Shown here: positions 7,449 through 17,908 of the stretch, one piece after another
Position numbering within the stretch: the first letter of the stretch is position 1
Layout: every line of letters starts with the position of its first letter
Assembly: GCF_001902295.1 (NCBI RefSeq)
Contig: NZ_CP018335.1
Span: 496,001 to 560,000, forward strand
Source of the DNA: Clostridium kluyveri
Lineage (GTDB): Bacteria > Bacillota > Clostridia > Clostridiales > Clostridiaceae
Direction of reading: 5' to 3'
Length of the DNA: 64,000 nt
Notes under the pieces: generated by a model
Told to the model about the DNA's origin: nothing
Database searches by the model: none
Seen by the model: only the letters and a program-made list of their open reading frames with translations
Position numbers and translations under genes: made by a program

Positions 7449-8687
7449 ATGAAAGAAATGTTAACTTTAGAAACAGAAGAAGCACGTTTAACTTTAGAAG
7501 ATGTATTGGAAGCCAGAAAAAGAATAAAGGACATATGTATAGATACGGAATTAATATATAGTTCGGAATATAGTTTGGAAAGTGGAAATCAGGTATATAT
7601 AAAACCAGAAAATTTGCAGATAACCGGGGCATTTAAATTAAGGGGTGCTCTAAATAAAATTTCTAAATTAAGTGAAGATAATAAAAAGAAGGGACTGATT
7701 GCTTCTTCAGCAGGAAATCATGCCCAGGGAGTTGCCTATGCTGCAAACAAACTTGGAATTAAAGCTACAATTGTCATGCCAGAGACTACACCGCTTATTA
7801 AAGTGCAGGCCACAAAAAATTATGGAGCGGAAGTAGTACTTAAAGGAAAAGTTTATGATGAGGCTTATGAAGAAGCTAAGAGACTTGAAAAAGAAAAAGG
7901 ATATACTTTTATACATCCTTTTGATGATTTGGATGTAATGGCGGGGCAGGGAACAATAGCTCTTGAGATTATAGAAAAATTAAAGGATGTGGATGCTATA
8001 GTAGCACCAATAGGCGGCGGAGGGCTTATAAGTGGTATATCAGTGGCCGCGAAGTCCATTAATCCCAATATAAAAATAATAGGAGTTCAGGCCGATGGGG
8101 CTAATCCTATGAAATGCTCTTTTGATACGGGAAATCTGGTCAGTGCAGAGGATATTGATACTATTGCAGATGGAGCTGCAGTGAAAAATCCAGGTAAATT
8201 AACTTTTCAGGTAATAAAAAAATATGTAGATGAAATTGTCACGGTAAGTGATCAACAGCTTATGGAGGATGTATATATTCTTTTGGAAAAGCATAAACTT
8301 GTAGCAGAGGCCACAGGGGCTATGTCACTGGCGGCATTAAGTAAATTGAAATTTAAAAATAAGAAAGTGGTATGTTTAATAAGTGGTGGAAATATAGATG
8401 TGGTAACAATGTCTGCACTTTTAAACCATGGACTTGTTTCAAGAGGAAGAATATTCTGTTTTTCAGTTAAACTTAAGGATACCCCAGGGCAGCTTTTACA
8501 GATATCAAAAATTCTGGCGGAAAAATCTGCAAATATAATAAAATTAGATCATAATCAGTTTAAAGCTATTGACAGGTTAAAACATGTGGCTTTAGAAGTA
8601 ACAGTTGAAACAAATGGTCATGACCATATAGAAGAGATAATTAAATCCTTAAATGAGCATGGATATAACATTGATAAGGTATATTAG
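7449..8687 (+). CDS. ilvA: Threonine ammonia-lyase with ACT domain
   Basis: 412 residues. It deaminates threonine to 2-oxobutanoate using PLP. The PLP lysine motif GAFKLRGAL, SAGNHAQGVAYA, the PLP-phosphate glycine loop IGGGGL and a C-terminal ACT-like domain (about residues 335-410, starting RGRIFCFSV) are present. Length and ACT domain match the clostridial IlvA/TdcB form. An Ile-type T-box leader upstream supports a biosynthetic role. Start ATG follows GAGAGGAG. The gene is monocistronic, with a hairpin 10 bases after the stop. Confidence 0.92.
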   Translation: MKEMLTLETEEARLTLEDVLEARKRIKDICIDTELIYSSEYSLESGNQVYIKPENLQITGAFKLRGALNKISKLSEDNKKKGLIASSAGNHAQGVAYAANKLGIKATIVMPETTPLIKVQATKNYGAEVVLKGKVYDEAYEEAKRLEKEKGYTFIHPFDDLDVMAGQGTIALEIIEKLKDVDAIVAPIGGGGLISGISVAAKSINPNIKIIGVQADGANPMKCSFDTGNLVSAEDIDTIADGAAVKNPGKLTFQVIKKYVDEIVTVSDQQLMEDVYILLEKHKLVAEATGAMSLAALSKLKFKNKKVVCLISGGNIDVVTMSALLNHGLVSRGRIFCFSVKLKDTPGQLLQISKILAEKSANIIKLDHNQFKAIDRLKHVALEVTVETNGHDHIEEIIKSLNEHGYNIDKVY

Positions 8688-8696
8688 TTGATGGCC

Positions 8697-8738
8697 AAAT
8701 AACTAGTAAGTATTTTATATATTTACTGGTTATTTAAT
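8697..8738 (+). terminator. Hairpin after ilvA
   Basis: AAATAACTAGTAA pairs with TTACTGGTTATTT (one G-T pair). The T run is weak (TAATTT). Confidence 0.5.
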
Positions 8739-8777
8739 TTATCCGAAGGCTACCATTGCTAACACCTCCTTTTTGAA
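8739..8777 (+). repeat. Partial copy of the dispersed two-hairpin element (copy E)
   Basis: TTATCCGAAGGCTACCATTGCTAA and the next bases match the left end of the 26204-26350 element (reverse strand) almost exactly, then the similarity stops. Confidence 0.6.
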
Positions 8778-8814
8778 ATTATACTATATTTAAGTTTTAT
8801 AATTTAATATATGT

Positions 8815-8843
8815 TTGACAATAATAATAAATAGGAGTAATAT
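8815..8843 (+). promoter_or_regulatory. Promoter of the Mrp ATPase gene
   Basis: TTGACA, a 17-base spacer and TAATAT. This promoter overlaps the region where a longer reading frame could start, and so argues for the downstream ATG at 8884. Confidence 0.7.
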
Positions 8844-8883
8844 AAAAATGGCAAATGCCAATATAGATGCAGGAGATGATTTT

Positions 8884-9735
8884 ATGTCAGATTGTAATTC
8901 ATGTCCATCAAATGATGGATGCAGTAAGGATAAGGAAAGTTGTGATATTGATATTGATTTTAATCCTTATAATAAGGTAAAAAGGATTATTGGCATTATG
9001 AGTGGTAAGGGAGGTGTTGGAAAATCATCAATTTCTGTACTTGTAGCTAAGCAATTAAAGAAGATGGGATATAGTGTAGGAATTTTAGATGCAGATATAA
9101 CAGGCCCGAGTGTTCCTAATTTAATGGGTCTAAAAGGTAAAAGAGCTGAGACTACAGAGGAATTTATAGTACCTGTAGACACAAAAGATGCAATAAAGGC
9201 TATATCATTAAATCTGCTTTTAGAAGATGAAAGTCAGCCAGTTATATGGAGAGGACCGGTAATAGGTGGTGCAGTTAAACAATTATGGACGGATGTAATA
9301 TGGGGAGAGCTGGATTATTTAATAATCGATATGCCTCCTGGAACAGGAGATGTTGCTCTTACTGTAATGCAATCCATGCCTATAGACGGCATAGTTATGA
9401 TATCGGTACCACAGGATTTAGTATCCATGATAGTTTCAAAAGCTGTGAATATGGCAAAAACCATGAATATTAACATACTGGGGGTTATTGAAAACATGAG
9501 TTATATAACCTGTCCAGATTGTGGCAAACAGATAAAGCTTTTTAATGGTGAAAGCACAGATAAATTTTTAAAGGATATGGATTTGAGACTTTTGGGAGAA
9601 CTTCCTATGTTAAGTAGTATAAGCAGCTTATCGGAACAGGGAGATGAAAGTATAAGTGAAAGTCTTGAAAAGATTTTTAAGCCTATTGTTGAAAATATAA
9701 TCAATAGTTTAGAGGACATACCTTCAAAGGAATAA
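8884..9735 (+). CDS. Mrp/NBP35-family P-loop ATPase, iron-sulfur carrier
   Basis: 283 residues from ATG 8884, nine bases after AGGAG. Upstream in-frame starts (TTG 8815, ATG 8848) fall in or at the promoter. An N-terminal cysteine cluster (C4, C7, C13, C20) precedes the deviant Walker A SGKGGVGKSS, a DADITGPSVP switch, DMPPGTGD, and a C-terminal CPDCGKQ motif. Family members are dimeric scaffolds that hold and transfer [4Fe-4S] clusters. The gene has its own promoter and terminator. Confidence 0.9.
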   Translation: MSDCNSCPSNDGCSKDKESCDIDIDFNPYNKVKRIIGIMSGKGGVGKSSISVLVAKQLKKMGYSVGILDADITGPSVPNLMGLKGKRAETTEEFIVPVDTKDAIKAISLNLLLEDESQPVIWRGPVIGGAVKQLWTDVIWGELDYLIIDMPPGTGDVALTVMQSMPIDGIVMISVPQDLVSMIVSKAVNMAKTMNINILGVIENMSYITCPDCGKQIKLFNGESTDKFLKDMDLRLLGELPMLSSISSLSEQGDESISESLEKIFKPIVENIINSLEDIPSKE

Positions 9736-9839
9736 TCTATAAAAATATATCCTAAAGAAGGTATTATAAGAATAAATGTATATAATTACATAATGACTTA
9801 AGGAAAGTTACAGTGTTTAATTTAAAAATATAATTTATG

Positions 9840-9870
9840 AGCGGGACAGGCTGCTGATCCTGCTTTTTAG
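9840..9870 (+). terminator. Intrinsic terminator
   Basis: AGCGGGA and TCCTGCT stem (one G-T pair) with a T run. It lies about 105 bases after the Mrp gene; the rest of 9736-10052 shows no gene. Confidence 0.65.
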
Positions 9871-10052
9871 TTACAGAAAATCGGAAGGTTTCTTATTATA
9901 TTGATTATTATATTTTATATTAATTGATATTGTATTATAATATATACCTTATAATTGATAAATTATTATTTTGCATATTGAATATTGAGAGGCAGTATGA
10001 TATATTACTATAAACAAACATTATCAAATATATTAGTAGGGGGATATTCATT

Positions 10053-10361
10053 ATGGTTAATCCTAAATATCATATTTTTGTCTGTACAAGTTCTAGAGTT
10101 AATGGAAAACAACAAGGTTTTTGTTTTTCTAAAGAATCTGTAGATATAGTCAGTGAATTTATGGAAGAGGTGGAGAGCAGAGACTTAAGTGGAGAAGTTA
10201 TGGTTACAAATACTGGATGTTTCGGTATATGTAATAGGGGACCAATAGTGGTGGTATATCCAGAAGGAATATGGTATGGAGGAGTCACTGTAGAAGATGT
10301 AGAAGAGATAATGGACAAACATATTGAAGAGGGAGAAGTAGTAAAAAGACTTCAAATATAA
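10053..10361 (+). CDS. Thioredoxin-fold [2Fe-2S] ferredoxin
   Basis: 102 residues. Cysteines C11, C24, C56 and C60, with C-x3-C near the end of the cluster loop (TGCFGICNRGP), match the clostridial/Aquifex-type [2Fe-2S] ferredoxin. This is an electron carrier with a thioredoxin-like fold, also found as a domain in NuoE and hydrogenase subunits. Start ATG after TAGGGGGA. It stands alone with a terminator 10 bases after the stop. Its electron partners cannot be told from this window. Confidence 0.88.
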   Translation: MVNPKYHIFVCTSSRVNGKQQGFCFSKESVDIVSEFMEEVESRDLSGEVMVTNTGCFGICNRGPIVVVYPEGIWYGGVTVEDVEEIMDKHIEEGEVVKRLQI

Positions 10362-10369
10362 AATAATAC

Positions 10370-10406
10370 AAGATAGCTGTACATATATCACGGCTATCTT
10401 ATTTTA
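10370..10406 (+). terminator. Intrinsic terminator
   Basis: AAGATAGCTGT and ACGGCTATCTT stem with one G-T pair, followed by ATTTTAT. Confidence 0.65.
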
Positions 10407-10546
10407 TCCAAACGCGGCAGCTAATACTTCCATCTTCTTCAAAGAAGAAAAGTACGGCTAATGCGGATGGATAAGTTTTTTAGGTTCAGATGGAGAAAAG
10501 CAGTTCTCTATAGCAAACTCCACCTGGATCTAAGAAAAAGTTGATA
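10404..10546 (+). repeat. Full copy of the dispersed two-hairpin element (copy A)
   Basis: Hairpin 1 spans TTATCC at 10404 to GGATAA at 10474. Hairpin 2 pairs 10480-10495 with 10518-10533 over 16 positions (two wobbles and one mismatch). Sequence and layout match the minus strand of 26204-26350, with several differences that keep pairing. Confidence 0.75.
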
Positions 10547-10563
10547 TTGTGAATTAATGACAA

Positions 10564-12744
10564 TCATATTTTGGTATTAAAATCTCCCACCATTTCCTGA
10601 AGATCTGTAGAAGAATATTCCAGATTATCTGTTACTTCTTTTAATCTTATAGTTTTACTTAAAATATCTTCTAACAAACTCAGGGATTCTTCACTGCTGC
10701 TTGCTCCTTTGGCAGTTCTTTTATTTATCTTCTCTGCAGAGGTGTTTATGTTTGTTACCATATTATTTATGTCAGTACTTTCTTTGTTGGTTATTTTAAG
10801 AATGGTTTCCATTTTTTCTGTTATATCTGTTATATTATTTACAATATACTTAAAAGAATCTATACTATTTTTTACGCTGTGTGAAGAATTTTTAACTTTG
10901 AAATTTATATCATTAATATCCTGAAAAGTATTAGTAGTCTCATTTTGAATATTAGAAACTATCAACCCTATGGATTGAGTAGCTTCCTCTGTTTCAATGG
11001 CCAATTTTGATATTTCCTCTGCTACAACTCCAAACCCTTTACCTAATTCCCCTGCCCGTGCAGCTTCTATAGTTGCGTTTAATGCTAGAAGCTGAGTTTG
11101 CTGGCTTATACTGCTGATACTTGTAACTACCTTGGTTATGGAATCAGAGTGATTTTGAAGCACATGAATTCTATCTAAAGTTACTTTCATGGTTTCTTCC
11201 AGTTCATTTATTGAATTCAGTACATCATTTGAAAAATCATTTGCTTTAACAGCATGTTCACTGGTGTTAACTATCTTATTTGCAGCTTGATGAATAAGAG
11301 AAGTCATTTCCTGTATTGAAGCTGAAAGACTATTAAAATGTTCTTTAGTATTTTGAAATATATTATTTTGATTTTTTGATATACCTACCAGGCCATCCAC
11401 AGTTTTAGCTACAGTATTCATGCTCTCTTTTATGTTATTGGTCAAATTTGAAACTACTTTTACAGAATTTTTTGAGGTTTTTGACGAAATATCAACTCTT
11501 TTTATCATAGTCATCTGATTATTGATAAATTTGTTAAACCACCTGGAAAGTTCACCTAGTTCGTCATAAGAAAGCTTGTCCACTCGTTTGGTTAAATCCC
11601 CCTCTCCTTCAGCTAATTGATGGAGTATATCTACAGTCTTATTTAAGGGTGTCACAACTAGCTTTTGTGAAGATATGTAGCTTACCACAGTTATCAAAAG
11701 CCAGGTTATAACTGAGCTTATGATACCTATAGTCGTATTTGTATTATAAGCTATGGTATTTATTAATATAGCAGTGGCTGTACTAATTGATATTATAATA
11801 GGTAACTTTAAATTTAAGCTTTTAAAGTTGTAAATTTCGGCTATATCACCTTCACACATCATTCCCCATATTTCATCACTATGAGGAGGAGTTATTAAAG
11901 TGCCTTTACCTCCTACCATTATGTGTCTATAATCAGGGTATCCAGGCCAGCAGTCTAAGTTTTCCTCGTTTTTGATAGTATTCATCACGCCGGGATGTAA
12001 GTCACCTGTTTCAGGATCTGTGAATCGTATTTCAAATTCTGTATGGTTTTTAATCTTGACAATTCCCCATTTTAAAGTTCTGATTCCATCTTTTAAATTG
12101 TCACCCATAGTAAAAGTATTGTCTTCAAATCTGCTTCTAGATATGGCAGTTCCGGGAAGTATATCTCTATTTGTTTTTACCATGAATAAATAGTTATCTC
12201 CAGAATCTTTATATACATGGGTATCTTCGTCTTGAATTACATTGCTCATATCATCATTTAGAACCCTGCCAATAAGTATTTTCTTGTATTCACAGCAATC
12301 TGTGTAAGGTATAGAAAATAATAAGGTTACTTGATCTGCGAATTTCTTCTTGGATAAATCAATATCTAAAGTGTTTTTGTCTTCATAAGGTCCATACATG
12401 AATTCTTCTCCTTTTATTCCTTTTTCATAATTAGGAAGATAACTCATATTAAGTCCTATGTGTTTGCTGCAGGTGGATTCAATAACTGTTCCAGTATCAT
12501 TTAATATGAAAAATTCACAAAAATCCTTGTATTGGTTTAATTCTTCATTTAGTTCTTCAAGTAATTTTTTATCATCTTCTTGAAAACATCGTATAATGTT
12601 ACAGGTATTTTCAAGCTGCATCCATTTATCTTTAAACCAATTTTCTAAAGTTTTTTTTCTGCCCTTTGAAATACCTTCAAATACCTTTTCAGATTGTCTT
12701 TTAATTCTTCTGTTTAATAAATACATAATTTTTAATTTCATCAT
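10564..12744 (-). CDS. Methyl-accepting chemotaxis protein with N-terminal cytoplasmic sensor
   Basis: 726 residues. There is no N-terminal signal or membrane segment. Residues 1-310 form a sensor with cache-like phrases ([27 protein letters not shown]) and a [26 protein letters not shown] block. Two adjacent helices (about 314-333 and 338-358) form a hairpin in the membrane, then a HAMP-like linker (360-412). The signalling domain follows, with the hairpin tip around [20 protein letters not shown]. Start ATG follows AGAGGT. It is divergent from amt. The ligand is unknown. Confidence 0.88.
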   Translation of the reverse strand: MMKLKIMYLLNRRIKRQSEKVFEGISKGRKKTLENWFKDKWMQLENTCNIIRCFQEDDKKLLEELNEELNQYKDFCEFFILNDTGTVIESTCSKHIGLNMSYLPNYEKGIKGEEFMYGPYEDKNTLDIDLSKKKFADQVTLLFSIPYTDCCEYKKILIGRVLNDDMSNVIQDEDTHVYKDSGDNYLFMVKTNRDILPGTAISRSRFEDNTFTMGDNLKDGIRTLKWGIVKIKNHTEFEIRFTDPETGDLHPGVMNTIKNEENLDCWPGYPDYRHIMVGGKGTLITPPHSDEIWGMMCEGDIAEIYNFKSLNLKLPIIISISTATAILINTIAYNTNTTIGIISSVITWLLITVVSYISSQKLVVTPLNKTVDILHQLAEGEGDLTKRVDKLSYDELGELSRWFNKFINNQMTMIKRVDISSKTSKNSVKVVSNLTNNIKESMNTVAKTVDGLVGISKNQNNIFQNTKEHFNSLSASIQEMTSLIHQAANKIVNTSEHAVKANDFSNDVLNSINELEETMKVTLDRIHVLQNHSDSITKVVTSISSISQQTQLLALNATIEAARAGELGKGFGVVAEEISKLAIETEEATQSIGLIVSNIQNETTNTFQDINDINFKVKNSSHSVKNSIDSFKYIVNNITDITEKMETILKITNKESTDINNMVTNINTSAEKINKRTAKGASSSEESLSLLEDILSKTIRLKEVTDNLEYSSTDLQEMVGDFNTKI

Positions 12745-13513
12745 AGATTTTGACCTCTTTCTGATAAATTGTTATAAGGTAAGATTTTTATTGTATTCAC
12801 TGGTAATCTTCTAATAAAAAGTATAATGTTTTAATGGTTTTTATTACTTTATGTTACAATAATATCTCGAAGTTATTAATATTCTACATAATTTATGAAA
12901 ATCCTTTAAAAAATTAAAAAAAGTATACTAAAATGAGACAAATACCTTGTTAATCTTAACAATATATAAAATTATATAAAATATTTTTATCAAATTTTAA
13001 ATTATATTAAATTCAATAAAAATATACTTTCATAAAATATAAGTATATTTATTATAGTTATAATAAATATACTTAAAGATAATGATAAAGTCATAATATA
13101 AATCGCAGAAAATTGATACTTTAATATATATGTATGCTAAATAGTGAATATATTATTGCATTGTAAAAAAATGTATAATTATGTTTTTAACTATATTATT
13201 TCAAATAAAATCAATATATAAAAAGTAAAATGGCTATTCATATATGAAAATATGACATATATTGCTATGAAAATGATTTTATTGGGGTAATTTTGAGGAA
13301 ATTATATTTGAATTTATTGTTCATCCATTAATTTCCTTATAAAATATGAACACAAAAATTCAAAATTATAAAATTATATTTTTATTTCATCATTTGAAGC
13401 ATTATATAACAGTTGTGATGTACTCCCTTAAATTTCTATATATGCATCAAAATTTGCAATTATTAATATAAATATACATAAAATAATAAATTAATAAAAT
13501 TTCAATATTTCTA
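12745..13513. other. Long AT-rich intergenic region
   Basis: Nearly 800 bases between the divergent chemoreceptor and amt genes, extremely AT-rich. I see no gene, RNA motif or clear repeat. It must hold the chemoreceptor promoter and could hold nitrogen-control sites, but none is recognisable by eye. Confidence 0.5.
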
Positions 13514-13542
13514 TTGATAATTTGCATAAAAGTTAGTATTAT
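13514..13542 (+). promoter_or_regulatory. Promoter of amt-glnK
   Basis: TTGATA, a 17-base spacer and TATTAT, about 90 bases ahead of the amt start. Confidence 0.6.
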
Positions 13543-13631
13543 ATAAATAAGTTTTTTAAAAGATGACAGAAAGAATATACTTAAAAAAACTTATAATTTT
13601 TTTATTAATTTATTTTTAAGGAGGTATTTTT

Positions 13632-14861
13632 ATGAGTGGAGTGAATGCAGCAGATACTGTATTTGTCATTATCAGTGCAGCTTTAGTAATGATAATGACT
13701 CCGGGACTAGCTTTATTTTATGGAGGAATGGTTAGAGGCAAGAATACATTAAATAGTACTCTTCATAGTTATTCAGCTCTAGCAGTAATATCCATACAGT
13801 GGATACTTATAGGTTATACACTGTGCTTTGGAAATAATATTGGCGGATTTATAGGTGGTTTTAATTTTGCAGGTTTAAAAGGAGTGGGATTTGCACCTAA
13901 TGCAGATTATGCAGCTACAATTCCACAACAAGTATTTATGATGTTTCAGCTCATGTTTGCAATAATAACTCCTGCACTTATATCTGGATCTATCGCAGAG
14001 AGAATGAAATTTATGCACTGGCTTGCGTTTCTTTTGCTTTGGACAACTTTTGTTTATGATCCTATTGCTCATTGGGTATGGGGAACAGGCGGCTGGCTTA
14101 AGAACCTTGGAGCTTTAGACTTTGCAGGTGGTAATGTAGTTCATATAAGTTCAGGTGTATCAGGACTTGTAGCAGCATTAATGCTGGGCAAAAGAAGGAA
14201 TGTAGGTAAACCTAGCAATCTTCCTTTAACTTGTCTTGGAGCTGCACTTCTTTGGTTTGGCTGGTATGGATTTAATGCGGGAAGTGGTCTTGGTGTAAAT
14301 AGTGTAGCAGTAAATGCTTTTGTTACTACAAATACCTCCGCAGCAGCTTCAGCTGTAAGTTGGGCTATTTGTGAATATATATATAGAAAGAAAGTGACTT
14401 CTCTTGGAGTTGCCAGCGGATTAGTTGCAGGCCTTGTAGCTATAACTCCAGGTGCGGGATTTGTAAGTCCTTTGGCTTCATTGATTATTGGTCTAATAGG
14501 AGGAGCTATATGTTATACTTCAATTACTTTTATTAAATCTAAACTAGGATATGATGATGCACTAGATGCCTTTGGATGCCACGGCGTAGGAGGAATATGG
14601 GGAGGAATTGCTACTGGAATATTTGCATGGACAGCGATAAATTCAGCTGGATCAAATGGATTGATACATGGAAATCCAAAGCTGGTTGGAATACAGCTCA
14701 TAGCTATTTTAGCCACAGTTATATATGCAGCGGTAGTTACATTTATTATAATTAAAGTAATTAATGTAGTAAGCAGTATGAGGGCAACTGAAAAAGACGA
14801 ACAGACAGGCCTTGATGTTACAGAACATGGTGAAGAGGCTTATGGAGGAATAGGAGTTTAA
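13632..14861 (+). CDS. amt: Ammonium transporter
   Basis: 409 residues with about eleven membrane helices, as usual for Amt/NrgA. Family signatures are visible: the N-terminal TPGLALFYGGMV, DFAGGNVVHISSG with the first pore histidine region, GWYGFNAGS, and DAFGCHGVGGIWGG with the pore His. It moves ammonium/ammonia into the cell under nitrogen limitation. Strong AAGGAGG site. The PII gene follows, the classic amt-glnK pair, in which PII plugs the channel when nitrogen is plentiful. Confidence 0.96.
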   Translation: MSGVNAADTVFVIISAALVMIMTPGLALFYGGMVRGKNTLNSTLHSYSALAVISIQWILIGYTLCFGNNIGGFIGGFNFAGLKGVGFAPNADYAATIPQQVFMMFQLMFAIITPALISGSIAERMKFMHWLAFLLLWTTFVYDPIAHWVWGTGGWLKNLGALDFAGGNVVHISSGVSGLVAALMLGKRRNVGKPSNLPLTCLGAALLWFGWYGFNAGSGLGVNSVAVNAFVTTNTSAAASAVSWAICEYIYRKKVTSLGVASGLVAGLVAITPGAGFVSPLASLIIGLIGGAICYTSITFIKSKLGYDDALDAFGCHGVGGIWGGIATGIFAWTAINSAGSNGLIHGNPKLVGIQLIAILATVIYAAVVTFIIIKVINVVSSMRATEKDEQTGLDVTEHGEEAYGGIGV

Positions 14862-14972
14862 TATGGGCCCTATCTGCATATTTATTGATGAATAGAATAA
14901 TATAAATTTGTATAGGATATTTTTACGTGATTTCAGGATATTGAAATATGTGTTTAATAAGGAGGTAAAATA

Positions 14973-15338
14973 ATGAGTGATAAGCTTACTAAAGTAGATA
15001 TTATTACTTCTAAAGGCAGATTTGAGGAATTAAAAAAAGCACTGGATGATATCGGCATCACAGGCATGACTGTTACCAATGTTTCAGGCTGCGGCATGCA
15101 GAAAGGTCATAAGGAATACTATCGAGGCTTGGCTATGGATATTAATCTTATACCTAAAGTAAAAGTAGAGGTAGTTGTTTGCGAAGTACCAGTAGATCTT
15201 GTGGTTGAAACTGCTAAAAAAGTACTTCATACTGGGGAAATAGGTGATGGAAAGATATTTGTATATAACGTGGAAAATGTTATACGTATAAGTACCGGTG
15301 ATGAAGGCAGGGCGGCTCTGCAGTATAAAAAATCTTAG
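14973..15338 (+). CDS. glnK: PII nitrogen regulatory protein (GlnK type)
   Basis: 121 residues. PII trimers sense 2-oxoglutarate and ATP/ADP and block Amt. The GHKEYYRG T-loop with Tyr50, the PKVKVEVVV strand and the TGEIGDGKIFV signature are present. It lies 111 bases after amt with its own AAGGAGG site. Its TAG stop is the outer end of a 29-base perfect inverted repeat shared with the convergent gene. Confidence 0.93.
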   Translation: MSDKLTKVDIITSKGRFEELKKALDDIGITGMTVTNVSGCGMQKGHKEYYRGLAMDINLIPKVKVEVVVCEVPVDLVVETAKKVLHTGEIGDGKIFVYNVENVIRISTGDEGRAALQYKKS

Positions 15339-15396
15339 AACTTAAAAAATTCAAGTATTGAATTCTAAATTCAATACTTGAATTTTTTAAGTTCTA
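15336..15396. terminator. 29-bp perfect inverted repeat, bidirectional terminator
   Basis: Two 29-base arms (15336-15364 and 15368-15396) pair perfectly around a three-base loop. Each arm starts, on its own strand, with the TAG stop codon of the gene entering it (glnK on plus, the sulfur-transfer oxidoreductase on minus). The stem contains A6/T6 tracts, giving T runs in both directions. Confidence 0.85.
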
Positions 15397-17868
15397 AATA
15401 AACAAATTTACATTTGAATCTTCTGCTTCACCTAAATAGTAGCCTACTCCACCTAGTTTAACTCCCTCAATGAGTTCTTCCTTTTTAAGTCCCATGACGT
15501 CCATGGACATTTGACAGGCTACTATTTCAATACCGCTGTCTATGGCAGATTTGATTAAATCTTCCAGGGAACTTATATTTTTATCTTTCATAACTTTTCT
15601 CATCATTTTTGTACCCATTCCTAACATATTCATATTGGACAATTTCAATTTTTTGCTTCCACGAGGCATCATCTTTCCAAACATAGAATCCATAAATTGT
15701 TTTTTTACAGGCACTTTTTCAGGTTTTCTTAATATATTTAGTCCCCAGAAGGTAAAAAACATTGTAACTTTTTTACCCATTGAAGCAGCTCCATTGGCGA
15801 TTATAAAAGAGGCCAGTGCCTTATCTAGGTCACCGCTGAATACCACAATAGTTTTATTATCATTATATGATATTTTATAGGCGTTGGTATTTTTCGAATT
15901 TAGTTTATCGTTTTTTTTTATAAAAGCCGTTACATTGCAATTATTTTTGCTCAAACTAATAAGGTCATTATCAGTTCTCCTGCACCATGCTTTAATATCT
16001 TCATAAAAACCTGGATCAGAAGCAGTTACTTTAAGAATTTCTCCCTGTTCTAAATCATCAATAGAGGATTTTGTCTGCATAAGAGGTCCCGGGCAGGAAA
16101 GACCGCAGGCATTTACACTTTTGTTATAAGAAGGTTCCTCTAAATCAAACTTTAAACTTATAGTTTGATTATTGGAATTTGATTTTTTACCTGTGAAAAC
16201 CTTAGTATTATCAAATTTTTTAGGCTTAAAATTTAATAATTTATAACTTTTATATCCCCCTGCTAGAATCTTAACTTTGTATCCATGTTGAGAAAGTATT
16301 CTAGCTGCGGTATAACTTCTTAAACCCACCTTACAATAGGCTATGATTTCTTTATTTTTATCTAGTTCTTCCAGTCTGTTTCTTAGTTCATCTAAAGGAA
16401 TATTTAAGGCACCTTCAATATGCTGGTTTTCAAATTCTATTTTTGCATGTACATCTAAAATAAGGGTATTTTCTTTGTTATAATTTAAAAATTCTTCTGG
16501 AGTTATAACTTCTACTTTCCCGGATAAAATATTTCCTGCCACAAAGCCTGCCATATTCACAGGATCTTTTGCGGATGAAAATGGAGGGGCATAACTTAGT
16601 TCAAGTTTGGTCAAATCCTTTACTGTACCCCCAAGGCGAATGACTGCGGCAATAATGTCAATTCTTTTATCCACACCATCATAACCTGTACTTTGTGCAC
16701 CTAAAATTTTACCTTCCTGATTAAAGATGAGTTTTAAAGATAATGGAAGTGCATCAGGGTAATAGGATGCGTGGGATGTTGGGTGAACATATATAACTTT
16801 ATATGGAATGTTAAATTTCTTTAAAGTTCTTTCATTATTTCCTGTACTTGCCCCAGTTAAACTGAATACTTTAATTATTGCAGTACCTTGGGTTCCATCG
16901 TAGGTAGAATCTACTCCACATATATTGTCTGCTGCTATTCTTCCCTGCTTATTGGCAGGACCTGCCAGTGCAATTGCAGTATTATTACCATTTATGAAAT
17001 CTACTACTTCTATGGCATCTCCCACAGCATAAATATTTTTAATATTTGTCTGCATTTTATTGTTGACTAATATATGTCCTTTAATTCCCAGGGTTATTCC
17101 ACTGTCTTTTATAAAATTTGTATTAGGTACTACACCTATGGCAAGTATAACTAAATTGGTAGTAACCTTTGTATTGCTGCCAAGGGTTATTTCCACATTT
17201 CCTTCATTGTCTTTAAAGGATTTAACTCCGTCATTTAAAATTATATTTACGCTATTGTCCTCCAGCTCTTTTTCAAGAGCAGTTACCATATCTGAATCAA
17301 AAGGTGCTAAAATATGGGGTGCAGCTTCAATTAAAGTTACATCAAGACCTCTTTCTTTTAAATTTTCTGCCATTTCAATTCCAATAAAACCGCCGCCTAT
17401 AATGGCTGCACTTTGAATATTTTCCCTGTCTACCAGGGATTTTATGTTATCTGTATCTGGTATATTTCTCAGGGTCAAAATCCTTTTACTGGTTATCCCT
17501 TCAATATTTGGTCTGATGGCTTTTCCGCCAGGGGATAATACCAGGTAATCATAACTTTCTTCATAGGTTCCAAGGTCTTTGCTTTTTACCTTTACTGTGT
17601 TTTTATTAACATCTATATCGATGATTTCACTATTGATTCTGGCATCTATATTAAACTTACCTTTCATACCTTCCGGGGTTTCAACCAGCAGTCTTTCTCT
17701 ATCTTTAATAGTATTTCCTATGTAGTAGGGAAGACCGCAATTTGCAAAGGATATATATTCATCCATTTCAAACATGATTATTTCTGCATTTTCATCTAGT
17801 CTTCTGAGTCTTGTAGCTGTGGAAGCTCCTCCTGCTACTCCACCTACAATCAATATTTTTTTTCTCAT
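15394..17868 (-). CDS. CoA-disulfide-reductase-like / rhodanese / TusA / DsrE fusion
   Basis: 824 residues. Residues 1-445 are an FAD/NAD(P) disulfide oxidoreductase with GGVAGGAS and the CoADR-type active Cys44 (SFANCGLPYY). Residues about 455-550 are a rhodanese domain with Cys512 (AYCKVGLRS). Residues about 583-652 are TusA-like, with CGLSCPGP (Cys588, Cys592). Residues about 670-824 are DsrE/F-like with Cys785 (VACQMSMDVMG). Together these suggest NAD(P)H-linked polysulfide or persulfide reduction with sulfur relayed within one chain. The Cys-rich ArsR gene directly upstream probably regulates it. Start ATG after GGGAGGA. Confidence 0.9.
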   Translation of the reverse strand: MRKKILIVGGVAGGASTATRLRRLDENAEIIMFEMDEYISFANCGLPYYIGNTIKDRERLLVETPEGMKGKFNIDARINSEIIDIDVNKNTVKVKSKDLGTYEESYDYLVLSPGGKAIRPNIEGITSKRILTLRNIPDTDNIKSLVDRENIQSAAIIGGGFIGIEMAENLKERGLDVTLIEAAPHILAPFDSDMVTALEKELEDNSVNIILNDGVKSFKDNEGNVEITLGSNTKVTTNLVILAIGVVPNTNFIKDSGITLGIKGHILVNNKMQTNIKNIYAVGDAIEVVDFINGNNTAIALAGPANKQGRIAADNICGVDSTYDGTQGTAIIKVFSLTGASTGNNERTLKKFNIPYKVIYVHPTSHASYYPDALPLSLKLIFNQEGKILGAQSTGYDGVDKRIDIIAAVIRLGGTVKDLTKLELSYAPPFSSAKDPVNMAGFVAGNILSGKVEVITPEEFLNYNKENTLILDVHAKIEFENQHIEGALNIPLDELRNRLEELDKNKEIIAYCKVGLRSYTAARILSQHGYKVKILAGGYKSYKLLNFKPKKFDNTKVFTGKKSNSNNQTISLKFDLEEPSYNKSVNACGLSCPGPLMQTKSSIDDLEQGEILKVTASDPGFYEDIKAWCRRTDNDLISLSKNNCNVTAFIKKNDKLNSKNTNAYKISYNDNKTIVVFSGDLDKALASFIIANGAASMGKKVTMFFTFWGLNILRKPEKVPVKKQFMDSMFGKMMPRGSKKLKLSNMNMLGMGTKMMRKVMKDKNISSLEDLIKSAIDSGIEIVACQMSMDVMGLKKEELIEGVKLGGVGYYLGEAEDSNVNLFI

Positions 17869-17908
17869 GAAAATTCCTCCCTCTATAATCTTAGTGTTTA
17901 GTTATAAG

